Assembly (NCBI GenBank): GCA_003427395.1
Contig: BFEA01000010.1
Location: 7,369,995 to 7,422,554 of the forward strand
DNA from: Chara braunii
Lineage: Eukaryota > Streptophyta > Charophyceae > Charales > Characeae
DNA length: 52,560 bases
Direction: 5' to 3'
The notes below the pieces were generated by a model. The model was given only the letters and a program-made list of their open reading frames with translations. It had not been told where the DNA came from and ran no database searches. Shown here piece by piece: positions 19,667-30,678 of the stretch. The position numbers and the translations under genes are program-made. Numbering within the stretch: the stretch's first letter is position 1; every line of letters starts with the position of its first letter.

Positions 19667-19722
19667 GCATGCAAGTGGCATTCAGGAGGTTGTGGGTTCA
19701 AGCCCCATAACTGTCTGTGGCG
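19667..19722 (+). other. tRNA-like / SINE-like sequence with pol III B-box
   Basis: GGTTCAAGCCC at 19694-19704 matches the pol III B-box consensus (GGTTCRANNCC). It sits in a 5-bp T-arm-like stem (GTGGG...CCCAT) after CATTCAGGAGGTT. No convincing A-box or full cloverleaf is present, so it is not a tRNA gene; a tRNA-derived SINE head or a tRNA relic fits better. It lies exactly where the GIY-YIG element stops. Confidence 0.4.
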
Positions 19723-19782
19723 CACTTAGTGCAAACAGACTGTGACAGTCCTCTGGATACCCCTGATTGGTATTAGCAGGGT

Positions 19783-19854
19783 CTATGGCCAACACGGGTG
19801 TGAGTGCGAGAGCGAGTGGGTGGTGTGTGGTGTGTGGGAGAATGTTGGCCATAG
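19783..19854. repeat. 12-bp perfect inverted repeat
   Basis: CTATGGCCAACA at 19783-19794 pairs with TGTTGGCCATAG at 19843-19854 across a G/T-rich loop of 48 bases. The flanks (GCAGGG and TTTGCTGC) pair partly. Confidence 0.85.
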
Positions 19855-20054
19855 CCTTTGCTGCTACTCGATGAGGGGTGGGGCACCCTCCTCTGCAGAG
19901 CACGGCTCACACCTACTAATTACCACTTGTCAAGTATCAGGTAGATGGAGTGAATCTTCTGCGAAAAAGTTGGGGGGACGCACTGTCGCACCCCCTGTTT
20001 GCATGATAGGCCGACTTCCGATTCATCTCGCATTGCCATCCCGGTCTTCGGTAG

Positions 20055-20057
<3 letters not shown>

Positions 20058-20121
<64 letters not shown>
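20058..20121. repeat. (TC)n microsatellite
   Basis: About 32 uninterrupted CT/TC dinucleotides. Confidence 0.97.
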
Positions 20122-20123
<2 letters not shown>

Positions 20124-21704
20124 GCAGGGCGCAGCCTCAGTGTATGAACGTACCTGACCGTCTTCACGGCCAGGATTGTTCGTAATCAGCGAGGAGCAAC
20201 GGTGGAACGGGGATGATCATGGCAAGTGGCACGGGCATCAGCCAGACAGGAATCACAACAGCGGGCAGTGGCGACATGGCCCTGCTACCAGTTTCATCAG
20301 ATGTGTAAAATGAGAACGAATCTTTCCCTAAAAAGTGGAAAGATACATTGCACATTCTCACCAAAGGAAGTCTTATTCTCGGGCGCAGCCCCTGCTGGTC
20401 ATACCGGCCAGACCGCAGGACCAAATCCAATTCTGTCTCGACCATTCACTTCGCAACGCCTCGAAACCCCCTTTTAGGTTCCTCCCTCGCTCGTTTTCAT
20501 CGAGAAACGAGCGAGCTATGCAGTTTCTACTCCCGCTTTCCCACTCTTTCTTCCTCCTCGACTCCTCCGCTCTCTTACTGTTCGTCCCCCTTTCCCACTC
20601 CTTCCAACGTACCAGGGCACCAAACAAGACCAAGTTCATATCCCGGAAGCCAACCCAACTACAATGTCGAAGAGCAGCGAAACGCTGCTACTGCCATTCA
20701 TGAGGGAAAATTCCATCAGAGAAGACGACGACCTCGTTGCGACAAGGAAGCTCTTAGCAAGGTGACGCCCCCTACCTCGACAACGACGACAGCTCAGTAG
20801 GAACAAAGAAGTTTTCAATTATTGCCCCTAAAAGAAGAAAAGAATATAAAAAATGATTTTTTTGCTAAAATATGGAAAGATGCATTGTTGCATCAACCCC
20901 CCCCCCTTCCTCGCGCAGCCTTAGCTATTCATGCCGGCCGAACCATCGCCCAAATCGGAAATCTGGCATAGCCATTCATATCGGAATGGTCAAAACCCCT
21001 ATGTATCATCTTGGTTCGGCAAAATTGGCCAAGAAACGACTGAGATATGTCACTTCCGCTCCCTGCCATATCCGCTTCCCAGCAACTCCGCGCAGCATCT
21101 TACTTCTGCAGCGCCAAAACCATCCAATAACTTCGAATTCTGACTTCACCATTAGGTTCGCCATGCTCTAGAACATTAGAAGCGAGTCTTCATTCACCTG
21201 TTTCTGTCGAGAAACGGGCGCAAAGTCATCTTCTCTCCCGCCATAGCTTGCTGCTCCCCCGTCACTGCGTTTCCTCTAGTCCCGCAGGCCCCCTATGCAG
21301 ATTCCCGTCCAGGTTCGTTCACCCTGTTCTCCTCTCCACCTACTGCCAAACTGTGCGCTAATCCCGTACAACGGACGGGTATCGAAGGGCACAGACCGCA
21401 GGCCGGTGATCGCCGAAGTCAAGAATCTGCAAAGGAGTGCGTATCAACTCACCTGCTGAATCAATCAGTCCCGAATGGATGCCGCCCAAGCGCCCGGCCT
21501 ATTGCTCGGCCGTCACGGCAGTTCTGCCGCTGCAGCAAGTGGGAGGGCACCGGCCTTGCCACAACGCCTGCACCTTGGTAAAGTCCCAGTCCCACCTTAC
21601 GAAATAAGTAAAATAATAAAAAAAATAAAAATAAAAGTAACGGTATTTCAGCATGCGGCGCAAGCTCCCATTCACCCACCTTCAGTCGAGTTCGAGCTTC
21701 AGGT
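20122..21704. other. No recognised gene; hairpin at 20486-20515
   Basis: Frames of up to 150 codons overlap on both strands and show no domain. CTCGCTCGTTT and its inverse AAACGAGCGAG at 20486-20515 form a perfect 11-bp hairpin with an 8-base loop. The phrase GAAACG-RCG-GC recurs here (20503, 21210) and at 17030, suggesting fragments of one repeat family related to the upstream copies at 16.5-17.3 kb. Confidence 0.5.
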
Positions 21705-22151
21705 CTGCATTTCAACAGTTTGTGGGTGTATCAAATGAGCGAGGCCCGCCTGCGGCTGTTCCCATAGGCCTATTTTTCACAGTGCGAGTGTACCAGTCTG
21801 AGCTAGGTCCTCAGGTGCTGGTCCCACAGGTCTGTTTCACACAGTCCGGGGGTGTACCAGTCTGAGCTAGGTTCGCAGGAGCTGGTCCCACAGGCCTGTT
21901 CAACAGCTCATGGAGGTACCGCTGACCTAGGCCCGCCGGCAGCAGTTCCCACAGGCCAATTTTCAGCAGTTCGCGGGTGTACCAACTGAGTTGGGTACGC
22001 AGCTGCTGGTCCCACAGGCCTGTTCAATAGTTCATGGGGTACCACTGAGCTAGGCCCGCCGTTGTTGTTCCCACAGGCCTATTAGGCTGTTATCCACAGT
22101 TCGCGGGTGTACCAACGGAGCTGGGTCCTCAGCTGCTGGTCCCACAGGCCT
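21705..22151. repeat. Minisatellite, seven diverged units of about 60-70 bp
   Basis: Each unit ends CCCA(C/T)AGG(C/T)CT, at 21771, 21833, 21898, 21957, 22020, 22080 and 22151. Units contain CAGTTCGCGGGTGTACCA or a shorter CATGGGGTACC variant and then GAGCTAGG. Two unit types alternate: one ends GCTGGTCCCACAGG and the other ends GTTCCCACAGG after AGGCCCGCC. This implies a dimer of about 125 bp as the amplified unit. Confidence 0.85.
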
Positions 22152-22272
22152 TCTCACACCCAACCCTCTCACTTTTCACAGCAAGCTGAGGTGAACGGGC
22201 GGTATATCCCCTGGCCATGGCTGCCCAGGCTTCCACCACCCCGCAGGTCCTGATGCAGATCTTGGCGGTAGT

Positions 22273-22514
22273 AGCAAATATTCAAATGAGAACTTTGAAG
22301 GCCGGCGTGGGGGCGGGTTCCATCTCACCTGCTGCTGGGATAGCCTGCTGCACAGCCAAAACTGTGGCAGCCTCCCACCGGTGCCCCCTGGCCCCGCTGT
22401 AGCAAATCTTTAACTGAGAACTCTGCAGGCCGAAGTGGCCTGCTGCTGGGACAGAATGGGCCGCGCAGCCAGCACTGCGGCAACCTTTTACTGGTGCCCC
22501 TTGGCCCCGCCCAG
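22273..22514. repeat. Tandem repeat of about 110-130 bp, two copies
   Basis: Units start GCAAAT(A/C)TT-AA-TGAGAACT at 22273 and 22402 and share GGCC-GCCTGCTGCTGGGA, GC-CAGCCA-CACTG-GGCA and CTGGTGCCCC-TGGCCCCGC. The second copy is shorter by about 17 bases. Confidence 0.8.
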
Positions 22515-24131
22515 GCATAGTTCACCACCTTGCGGGCCCTCGCGGGTATACTGACACTCAACCCTCTCTCAACAGATTGTGGCTGGCGGACGGTGTGCCT
22601 GCAGCGACCCCCGCCACCCAGGTTTCTTTCCGCCTCGTGGGCTAATTACCCACTGGCTCGCATGCACGTTGAACTCCCCGGTCCAAGTTTGAAGACGGGC
22701 AGATAGAGAAATTTTATCAGCATCCAGGACACGCCGGAACCCGAGCAGGCCCATCGAAAGAGGCGCGTGATCAAGGTCCTCGACTGCCGTAACGACCACC
22801 CGTGTCCGACAAAGTAGTAGCCGAGCCACGCCCGTGGGGTCTGATGTCGGTCTCGGAACCGATTACCAAGTCAAAGATATCAAAAAATAAAAGTCGGAAT
22901 AAAAAAGTAAATATAAAATAAAATAACAAAATAAGTATAAATGCGAGGTAACACAAAAAGTAAGGGGACTAGGGGTCGCGCGTCCCACTGGCCTGCGACG
23001 CTGCTTCCCGCCAGGTCTCGCATGGTTGCGCCTTGCCGTCGATACCCCGCGCGTGCCGCTCAGCCGGTCGAGGACTCAACTCTCACCCAGGAGCGCGCCG
23101 TCAACTTCGGTCGAGGCCGCACCAACGTAAATTACAAAAAACACGCCAAATACCCTTGTAAGGGTATTTGGTACGACAGTCCTCCCGGACCTTACACCGT
23201 CGCTTTGGGTGTCCAAACCAAATACCGTTTAAACATAGCCTCAAGGAAACGTGTACAATAACTTTCTAAATATAACTTATTTGACTAAAAACAGTTATCC
23301 AGTTATATCGACTTCGAACCTCAATTCCTCAGGATAACTTGGCAAATGTCAGTGCATCTCAACGGTTGAAAATATAATTTAATTCCTGACCAAAATAGAA
23401 ATCTACGATAGCCGAATCGGCTAAGCACTGGCACGCTTCAACCTCTAATTCAACAAAGTGGATGAAGTCACTTTCCACCAGCTATAATCACGGACAAGAA
23501 GTCACCCAAAGTCATACTTAAGACTACACCATTCCCGGTCCCTTTGAACAATATTTTATCGCGTCGGGCACGTAAATCGTTCTATGAGAAAAACAAAACC
23601 CAACTCAATGGTGGGTTTCTAATTGAAGATCTGAAAACTCACATGATGATGATTTAAACTCAACTCATTTACATACCCTTTTTTGAACTCTCTCAAACGA
23701 ACTCCCCATTATAGGGAATAATCAGACATCTCACTCTTACGGCTAACCAAAAATGGTTAGCCTGATTGACCTTATGATACATGCCACAGATGTACCTCAT
23801 GGGTCGGGCCCCGTTCAGCCCAATCTCACAGACCATTATTGTTGCATACAAGTCACTCATTTTAGTCATTCACAAAAAAATAGACGGGCAGGGATATTCA
23901 TTAAGTCTTCAAAATAAATGAAATTGAAATTCACACCTTTTGCCCATAAATCCTACTTTTAAAGTAGGGTCTTTCACTTTTGTAACACGCTTTGTCAATC
24001 CTATTCATAAGCTTTGCGTAATGAGTAAGCTCTCATAATCTTTCCTCCAAATAAAACTCAACGTTTCTACTTCTCAAAATTCCACATTTGTTGACAATGT
24101 CACTTTCAATCATAGACTAAAGCCAGATGGA
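22515..24131. other. No recognised gene; perfect hairpin at 23146-23171
   Basis: A GC-rich part (to about 22850 and 22970-23130) gives way to AT-rich sequence. CCAAATACCCTT and its inverse, separated by GT, form a 12-bp perfect hairpin at 23146-23171; CCAAATACC recurs at 23218. A 106-codon frame at 22941-23258 overlaps the hairpin and shows no domain. Nothing else is supportable. Confidence 0.5.
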
Positions 24132-24475
24132 GGGTCCCAGAATCAGGCGGGCTTCCTTGTCGCAGACGATGCCCTCACTAGCTATTAATCAAAACTTAGT
24201 CCTTATAATCATGGAAATCACTGCCGCAGACTACACCGCTTGCAGCCCATAATAAGTTAAGGGTCCTAGAATCAGGCAGGTTTCCCTGCCGCAGACGACG
24301 CCTTCACCGACTATTATGTGATTAAGCTAAGCGGGGATGCCGATTCTGGCGGTTCTTTCCTTACCCTCGCCGCACACAAAACCATATGTGACTCACAACC
24401 AAAGGCCAGTCATGAGGGGTCCCAGAATCAGGCGGGTTTCCCTGCCGCAAACGACGCCCTCACCGACAACTGAGA
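24132..24475. repeat. Dispersed direct repeat, three copies of about 52 bp
   Basis: GGGTCC-AGAATCAGGC-GG-TTCC-TG-CGCAGACGA-GCC-TCAC starts at 24132, 24261 and 24417. A reduced copy (GCCGATTCTGGCGGTTC...) sits near 24338. Between copies is TATTA-T-A-TAA sequence. The spacing is irregular (129 and 156 bases). Confidence 0.8.
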
Positions 24476-24720
24476 ACCATCATTCCAAAATGATTCCCAA
24501 AGGAGATCCATACTACATCGAGTTTCAAATTATTACAAATCTTAAACTGTCACCAATTAAGGTCTCAATCAAACACAAATGATCTTGTAGAGCATACCCT
24601 TGATGACCGAGCGGAATCATAAGTCGGGTGAAGAGAAGAAAGAGAAGTTATGTGTTGAGAGATAGGAGGTGCAGACTAGAGTGAGGAATGTCGCGGCTCA
24701 TACCTGTGAAAGGACCATTG

Positions 24721-24964
24721 ACGTCTCAAGCAGGAAGAGGAAAGAAAAGCAAGGGAGCCACAACCTCCCACTGCATCTGATACCAAAAAGGAGTGTGATG
24801 ATAAGGAGGCATCATCAACTGCTAGTTGGACAGGGCGAAAGAATAGCAAGCGGCGAGAACAGTGGTCGAAGATTGTATGTGGTTGTTGTGGGAAAGTCGG
24901 TCATACTTCTCGCAAATGCAAGAGAGCGAAAGATAGAGTCGAAACAGGAGAGCGTTTGCCCTAG
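24721..24964 (+). pseudogene. Gag-like fragment with intact CCHC zinc knuckle
   Basis: An open stretch of about 80 codons, bounded upstream by a TGA near 24719 and ending at the TAG at 24962. It is rich in Glu, Arg, Lys and Ser. The last third holds a complete zinc knuckle at 24878-24919, C-G-C-C-G-K-V-G-H-T-S-R-K-C, with all four ligands. Such knuckles are found in retrotransposon Gag proteins and in plant RNA-binding proteins. No protease, RT or integrase follows: the next bases are non-coding and end in a T-run at 25247. A gag fragment from an LTR element is the best reading. It has no visible initiator Met in frame. Confidence 0.5.
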
Positions 24965-25388
24965 ATAAATGTCAATTTTTCTCCTAATAGTTATCATCTT
25001 CTCACTTATCTCATCTATGGCAAGAAAAAGGTAGAGTCGCGTCAGTAGCTTCAAGACGACTTGTAGATAGACATTTAGAGTGTTATGACCATACGGAAGA
25101 CTCACTTGCTAGACTTATAGGCGATGATCTATTTTGCATTACCATTAAGGCTGAGCCTATGAGCTTTCCGATGATATATGAGATTCACCTTGTATATAAA
25201 TTCTAATTTCGAGTGTGGGTCATTTGGGATTGTGCGTACGTACTGGATTTTTTTTTTTTTTTTTTTCCACTCTCTAAGTTTTGTTTCAGTTTTCGTAGGA
25301 TACCAGTGGAGAGCTACTATGGATAGGTTGTCCGTATGTTTAACGCTCAATCACCTCCACGAGAACACTTGGGATCATTTTGTGTATA

Positions 25389-26405
25389 TCAATCAATTAT
25401 TATACGCTCCAGGTCCTCTTCCTTCTTCTTGTCGCCAGAGCACGGTTTTGGAATCAGCAAGGGTATCTTGGGTGCCCACTGCATGGGCTGTATAGCGTCA
25501 TGTGCCTGCTGCATTGGTTGTGAAACCAGTGGACCAGGCCGCTGCGGTGGTAATTGTTGCACAGGATGTTGTACATGCGGCTGCCCTGTAGCAGCAGCTG
25601 TTGAGAGTGGAAGTGAAGGAGGAACTGGAATCTACCCGCTACTACCTACTACTAAACCACTTGATGGAGGTATGCCGTACATAGGGGAAAAGGATGGTCC
25701 CACCGGGGGCACTACAGCAACTTGCGGTTGCCTCACCATTGGCCGAGGCACCTGTACCGCAGCCAGAATCCTATTCTGGCCAGCCACTAGCTCGGCCAAC
25801 AGCTCCTGTTGCACAGCCTGTGCTTCTGCAACAATCAACAGAGAGTTCCGAAGGGATCTAGGAACAGGGTCTAATGTTGATTCATCTATAACCTCTAGTC
25901 TGCCTAGCTCCTGCATTCTTGCCCCTAGTCTAGCTTTTTAAATTCTAGTTCTTTCCCTTCTCTCCCGTACTTCCTGCGACTGGCGTTGTAGCTCTGCGTG
26001 GAGTGCGTTTGCTTCTGCAATCTCATAGTCCTCGTCAGACATGGGTTGTTGCTGGCTGACCTGCAAGCCAGCGTTCTGACTCATGGAAGACCCTGACATA
26101 CCCGAACTTGCACCTGACGAAGTGGCCTGAGACGAGGCCTGTGACATAGCAGAGACGGTAGCCATGGCTGCCTCTGCTGTGGCTCTAGCTTCTGCTGCTC
26201 TAGCTGCTGCTAGTGCCCTCTCAGCGTCGGCTGCTGCTGCCGTAGCCCTCTGCAATATGCCCATCTCACTGGCTTTTCTCCGTAGTCTTCTTTCCTCTCC
26301 TGATTGTAACACCAAGAAAGTGGTCGGCCAACCGAGTGCACGTCTACGGGTAAGTCTCCTATCTCCCTGGTCTAGTTCTTCAACCTCTTTGTCATCTCCA
26401 CTCAT
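25389..26405 (-). pseudogene. Ala/Gln/Pro-rich coiled-coil protein frame with in-frame stops
   Basis: On the minus strand one frame runs from an ATG at 26405 to a TGA at 25389, interrupted by a TAA at 25938-25940 and a TAG at 25632-25634. Coding character is the same on both sides of each stop. It shows an acidic start (M-S-G-D-D-K-E-V-E-E), an Ala-rich helix (about residues 47-75), a Ser/Gly/Met-rich linker and a Glu/Arg-rich helix. Then, beyond the first stop, there is a leucine-rich helix with Q-x-E-L-L-A-E-L, and beyond the second a Pro/Gln-rich tail ending in K-K-K-E-E-D. I do not recognise a family. The composition resembles N-terminal Gag regions of plant gypsy elements, such as the one at 41.5 kb. 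A host gene with two nonsense changes is possible. Confidence 0.45.
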
Positions 26406-28932
26406 GAGCTATGTGTGGTCTGCAATCTGTAGTAGAGTCCTCGCTGGGACCTACCGCAGCATGGCATCCAACCAATTAAAATAAAATAAAGTAGCCAAGT
26501 GGTAACAGTAGATAATCTCAGATTCCTACAAACAACTCTACTCCCACTTTTGACTAGTCTGAAACAGATTGCAATGCAGCCAAGAATATTAACTACTCTA
26601 TCTACAGCTGTCTGTTAGTTGTTAGCAACGTCCGTCACAACTAACTAATCAAAAATAAAAATAAATCATTTGCTGATGTGCAAGCAGAATGAAATTTATA
26701 CAATAATGAACAATTGAACAGTTAATGGAATCTTCCCTCCCCCTGTGTCCCTCTTGAGTAGTCACTTAGTGTCAACTTCCTGAAACTCTGGTTCAGCGGC
26801 GTGTATGAAGGTGTCCAATCAGCCCACCCCAAGTGTATGCAGAACTGGCCAGCCCTGACCATACTATTTTTATACTCTCATACATCGCAAGCCGTCTATC
26901 CCCGCCAGAGTCTCTTTATAGACGGTCCGGTACTCGTCTCTTCCTGATAGGGCTGGCCTGCCCGACATCACCTCTACAGCGCAGCAAGCAGACCAATGGA
27001 CAAGCGGCAAAGCATGAGTGTACTAGGTTTAGCAGGTTGGCATGGTGACCGTGACCCGAGTGCCTCGTCCAGGGCCCTTCAGAGGCAACGCCCATCTCCC
27101 ACCAGCTTGCTCTCAAGGAAGAATGTCGATTCTCAAGGTTGAGCGCTCGCGACACCTCACAATGAGAGGACTCTCAAGACAAAACTCACTTCCTCACGGT
27201 AAGAAGCAATGAAGAGGGTAGATAAGGCAAGGAGCAACCTACCTCATAGTGCTGCCCCCAACCACAGATTTCTCACCAGTAACCTGACGTGCATTTATGA
27301 TGATTGGTCGATGCCTCGGCACAACCCACAATACAATACAGTTCTACCTCGGCTTAAATGCCACGTCAGCAAGTTCTCATCATCCAACGTGCACCCTTAT
27401 ATGTCACCACATACCCCTCCTGGCGCGCCCACACGACCTTGGGCTGCCTTCTCACCAACGCACAAGCGTTATCACTGCCGCACCATGACCAGCGAAGCAC
27501 CGAACAACTATTGCGAAGGAGCCAGCAGATCGGCACGAACCAGCTCTAATACAAAATTGCAAGAAAAATGAGATATAACGAAATGACAGAAATCCAGAAT
27601 GCAAAATTAACTTTGAAAGCCAGCAAGTCCAATGCTGTCGAGAAAGAAGAAATGCACTGATATTCCACCAACGGAGAACCAAAGCACTGACTCCGAATGT
27701 CAATGAGGGCATCCTCTCACCACCACCAACATATGTACCCAGATTTCTTCCTCCTACTTGGAGCTCAGCGCCAAGACTACGATCACACAGCCTACTAGCA
27801 GCCTACGAATTGACAATGCATCCAGTTGACGTCAGCAACAGAACCGAAGTACATGAAGATGTCGACCCTTGTAGACCATCGCCAAGACCAGGTACGTGCC
27901 CTCACATCATCAACCCCATCTCTCTCTCTCTCTCACCCTCGACTTTCTCACCCACGTACTCACCCTCATACGCGAAGACCACCACCACCTCCCGCTGGCT
28001 GTCCAAGCCGAGCCCGACTATGGTCGGGCTGGCTATGGCGCTGCCCTCAGCAGCACCCTGCCTCATATCGACACCCGCGTGCGCCCGCCTTGCACCTAGT
28101 GCTAGCGCACAACACACAGCCCGCGAGCTCACCCTCAAGCAGTGCTGCTGCATGCACTACGTAGTGCCCGACTACCGTGTCCGGAGCCCGACCCTTTCCT
28201 ATATGGAAAGTGGCGGGTGCTTTCCCGTGCTTCCCCTGTGAGACCGAGTTTTCAGTAGCTTCTGTCTCGGCCAAAGTGTTTGCGCCCAGGCCTGTTCAGA
28301 CAATGGCCCGGGACCGAATAGGTTAGGCATGCCCAACCACCCAGGCACAAACGCGCGGTGCTCCCTGCTTCAATCACGTTGCTGGAAGAGCCTGGAAGGC
28401 TCAAGCATATTTCCGATTCTCATGAGCAAAGCGGATGTAACCAACTGGCGCGTGGCAACTGTCTGACGCCCACCAAGGTTTGCAAAAATTGACGAGTTCA
28501 GGGCTCATTGATATTCAGGGGGCCCGCCTTCACTTAGGGCTGTCATGCGCTTGCTGCAGGGCCTTATGCCAAGGGGTACACCCTCGCAAAAAACAATCTT
28601 TTATCTTTATTTTTTACTTTTTTTGGCCCGGTCGGGCAAGTTGTCCCGGGCCACTCTGGTAGCCTAGTTATTGTTATTGCAAGGAAAATGAGCGAGAGCA
28701 ATAGACATAAACCAAATTGCAACATCACACTGAAGACCAGATAGTCGTGTACCAAGCAGAATGCACCATGCACCGAGATACAAGCCAAATAAAAGCAGTG
28801 CAATGAACTCAAATGTCAATCTCGACACTCTCTCGCTACACCAACACTGTATCCAATGTTGCTCTTCTCGATAATCACTCAGCGCCCTGTCGATCCGACT
28901 ATATAAGCCCACACTACATAGGTGCAACAGTT
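26406..28932. other. No recognised gene
   Basis: Frames here (to 143 codons) overlap on both strands and have no domain. A short CT run lies at 27919-27933. The phrase ACCAAGCAGAATGCA at 28752 recurs at 30670, pointing to an old shared repeat. Nothing further is supportable. Confidence 0.5.
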
Positions 28933-28960
28933 GTCCGAACAGGTAGGTGCTTGTTCGGAC
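28933..28960. repeat. 9-bp perfect hairpin
   Basis: GTCCGAACA and TGTTCGGAC are separated by a 10-base loop. A second hairpin, ATCAGGACC (29150-29158) with GGTCCTGAT (29182-29190), lies about 200 bases away. Confidence 0.8.
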
Positions 28961-29933
28961 CAGTGTATTCCACTTTTGGGTGTAGTAGGCCAGGCTGAGC
29001 TTTGTCCGCATCTGGGACTGAACCAGGCGCTCGTCTGTTTGTGCCTGGCCCAGTCTTCGTCCACTCTGGACTGGGCCGCCCGAACATCCGGTAAGGACCC
29101 AGGCAGGCCGTTTTAGGCTAGGAATGCAGGACCAGGACTTGGGCCCGCGATCAGGACCATCGATCAGATGATGGATTGGACGGTCCTGATTGCTGAGTGT
29201 GGAGAGTCCAGCCAGGCCCAGCAGTACATAGCTCGACCGGTCCTCCAGTTGGGAACATTCTGGTTGGGGCATCAATTGGGCGACATGCTGCTGAGAGCAG
29301 CGCCAATTGGAGTTGAGTTATGTTAGAGTAGCGGTAGAGTAGGAGGAGGAGTAGGAGCGCAGAGACTGGTGGCCTTGGCCACGAGAGAGGTGGAGACTTA
29401 CCTTGGCGCCATAGTCGGGCTTCACTCCAGCGACCTGCATCAGAGGGGCTTCTATCTTCGCTGGTCAATGTTGAGGACATAATCAGCATCAGGTGGGTGT
29501 GTGTGTTTTGGGTGTGTGCATGTTGCGCACGCCATGCCATGTAATGACTGTGGATGGTGGAGCTCCGACATTGGTTTGGTCGGCATACTGCGGAATTTTG
29601 TCAGGGGTTGGTGGCTTCTTTGTCTCGATGCGGAGTTCACCCCGGTAATTAGAGAGCTCCAGGGTTTCTTTCGAGGGTTGGTTGCTATGTCGTCCTTACC
29701 ATTCGTGAGCAGCTCCCTTTTTTTGCGTCTGCTGATGGCTCATGCGGCGGGGAGCATGCAGGGGTTCTGTTAGTGAAAGGTCCTATGTGTCAGGCTGTCT
29801 CCCGATCTATCGGTCTACCGTTGCTAGTCTATAAATCCGACACGGAGGTTCATATATATGTTATGCGTAGGGTTCTTATGGAGGATGAGGATGGTCGGTT
29901 AAAAATAATAATAATATTAAGACTGATAGTAAT
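28961..29933. other. No recognised gene
   Basis: The longest frame overlapping this stretch (203 codons on the minus strand, 28664-29275) is rich in Cys, Trp and Leu without any motif and crosses the two hairpins, so I do not call it. A tandem-like GGAGGAGTAGGAG patch is at 29340-29360. Confidence 0.45.
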
Positions 29934-30083
29934 CGATATTTGTTGCGTAGTATTGTGCCAAGCCTCCGGTTGAGGAGACCTGATCCTGAAAAAATCATGC
30001 TAGTAGGACTTATTGCGAAGTGTTGCATCGAGCCTCTGGTCGAGAAAACCCGATATTTGTTATGAAGTATTGTAACATGCCAA
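29934..30083. repeat. Diverged direct repeat of about 75 bp
   Basis: TTGTTGCGTAGTATTGTGCCAAGCCTCCGGTTGAGGAGACCTGAT (29940-29984) is echoed by TATTGCGAAGTGTTGCATCGAGCCTCTGGTCGAGAAAACCCGAT (30011-30053). A third partial echo, TTGTTATGAAGTATTGTAACATGCC, follows at 30057. Confidence 0.65.
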
Positions 30084-30583
30084 AAGAAATTAATAATAAG
30101 CTTATATCCTGCAAGAATAGCAGTCACCACCGGATTGCAAAAGTTGTGCTAAGCATTCGGGTGTGGAAACTTGATCATGCGCCATTGTTACATAGAACAA
30201 ACTTCAGAACAGATTTCTATTCCTCGCGAAACTTTAGGCAATCATACCGGGAATATCAGAGAGCAATTTAATTGACGAAAAGTTGGAAATTCCGTTCGAA
30301 TCCATACTTAGGCCAAGAAGAGGCAGTCGCTGAGGCGGGGCATGGGAGGGGGAAGCCTGGGGACGCATTCATAAGCGACTAAATGTGTGCTTAAAAACGA
30401 ATGTATAGAGGTCATGCCGGATCATTTGACCAGCTTTTGACAGTCATTTAATCATATGAGACTTGTCTAATACAATCCTATAACTACTAGCACAAACCGC
30501 AAAGCAAAGCCAGATTTGAAAAAACACCGTAAGAAGGAAAAGGGAGGTACAAATGTGTTCCTTACGTTTGTAGGTAAGAAGCT
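30084..30583. other. No recognised gene
   Basis: AT-rich to mixed sequence with only short competing frames and no motif. Confidence 0.5.
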
Positions 30584-30678
30584 ACTGCTCGAAGTGCATA
30601 CATCATGACAAAAAGGACGTAAGACCAAGCAACTGTTTGAAGCGCATACATCATGATAAAAAAGTGTAGAACCAAGCA
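30584..30678. repeat. 48-bp tandem repeat, two copies
   Basis: ACTGCTCGAAGTGCATACAT... at 30584-30631 is repeated as ACTGTTTGAAGCGCATACAT... at 30632-30678. Both end in A-GACCAAGCA or A-GAACCAAGCA. Confidence 0.85.

Noticed and set aside
19667-19722. Possible functional tRNA gene
   Set aside because: There is only a B-box and T-arm-like stem. No acceptor stem, A-box or anticodon arm can be folded.
21705-22151. Regularly spaced repeats considered as a CRISPR array
   Set aside because: Units are 60-71 bases long, diverged throughout and without unique spacers; the context is eukaryotic and there are no cas genes. It is a minisatellite.
27810-28241. 143-codon Pro/Ser/Thr-rich plus frame
   Set aside because: It includes a CT microsatellite and has competing frames on both strands; no signal peptide or domain could be supported.
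28664-29275. 203-codon minus-strand open frame
   Set aside because: It has no domain, crosses hairpins at 28933-28960 and 29150-29190, has other frames open over the same bases and an odd Cys/Trp/Leu-rich composition.
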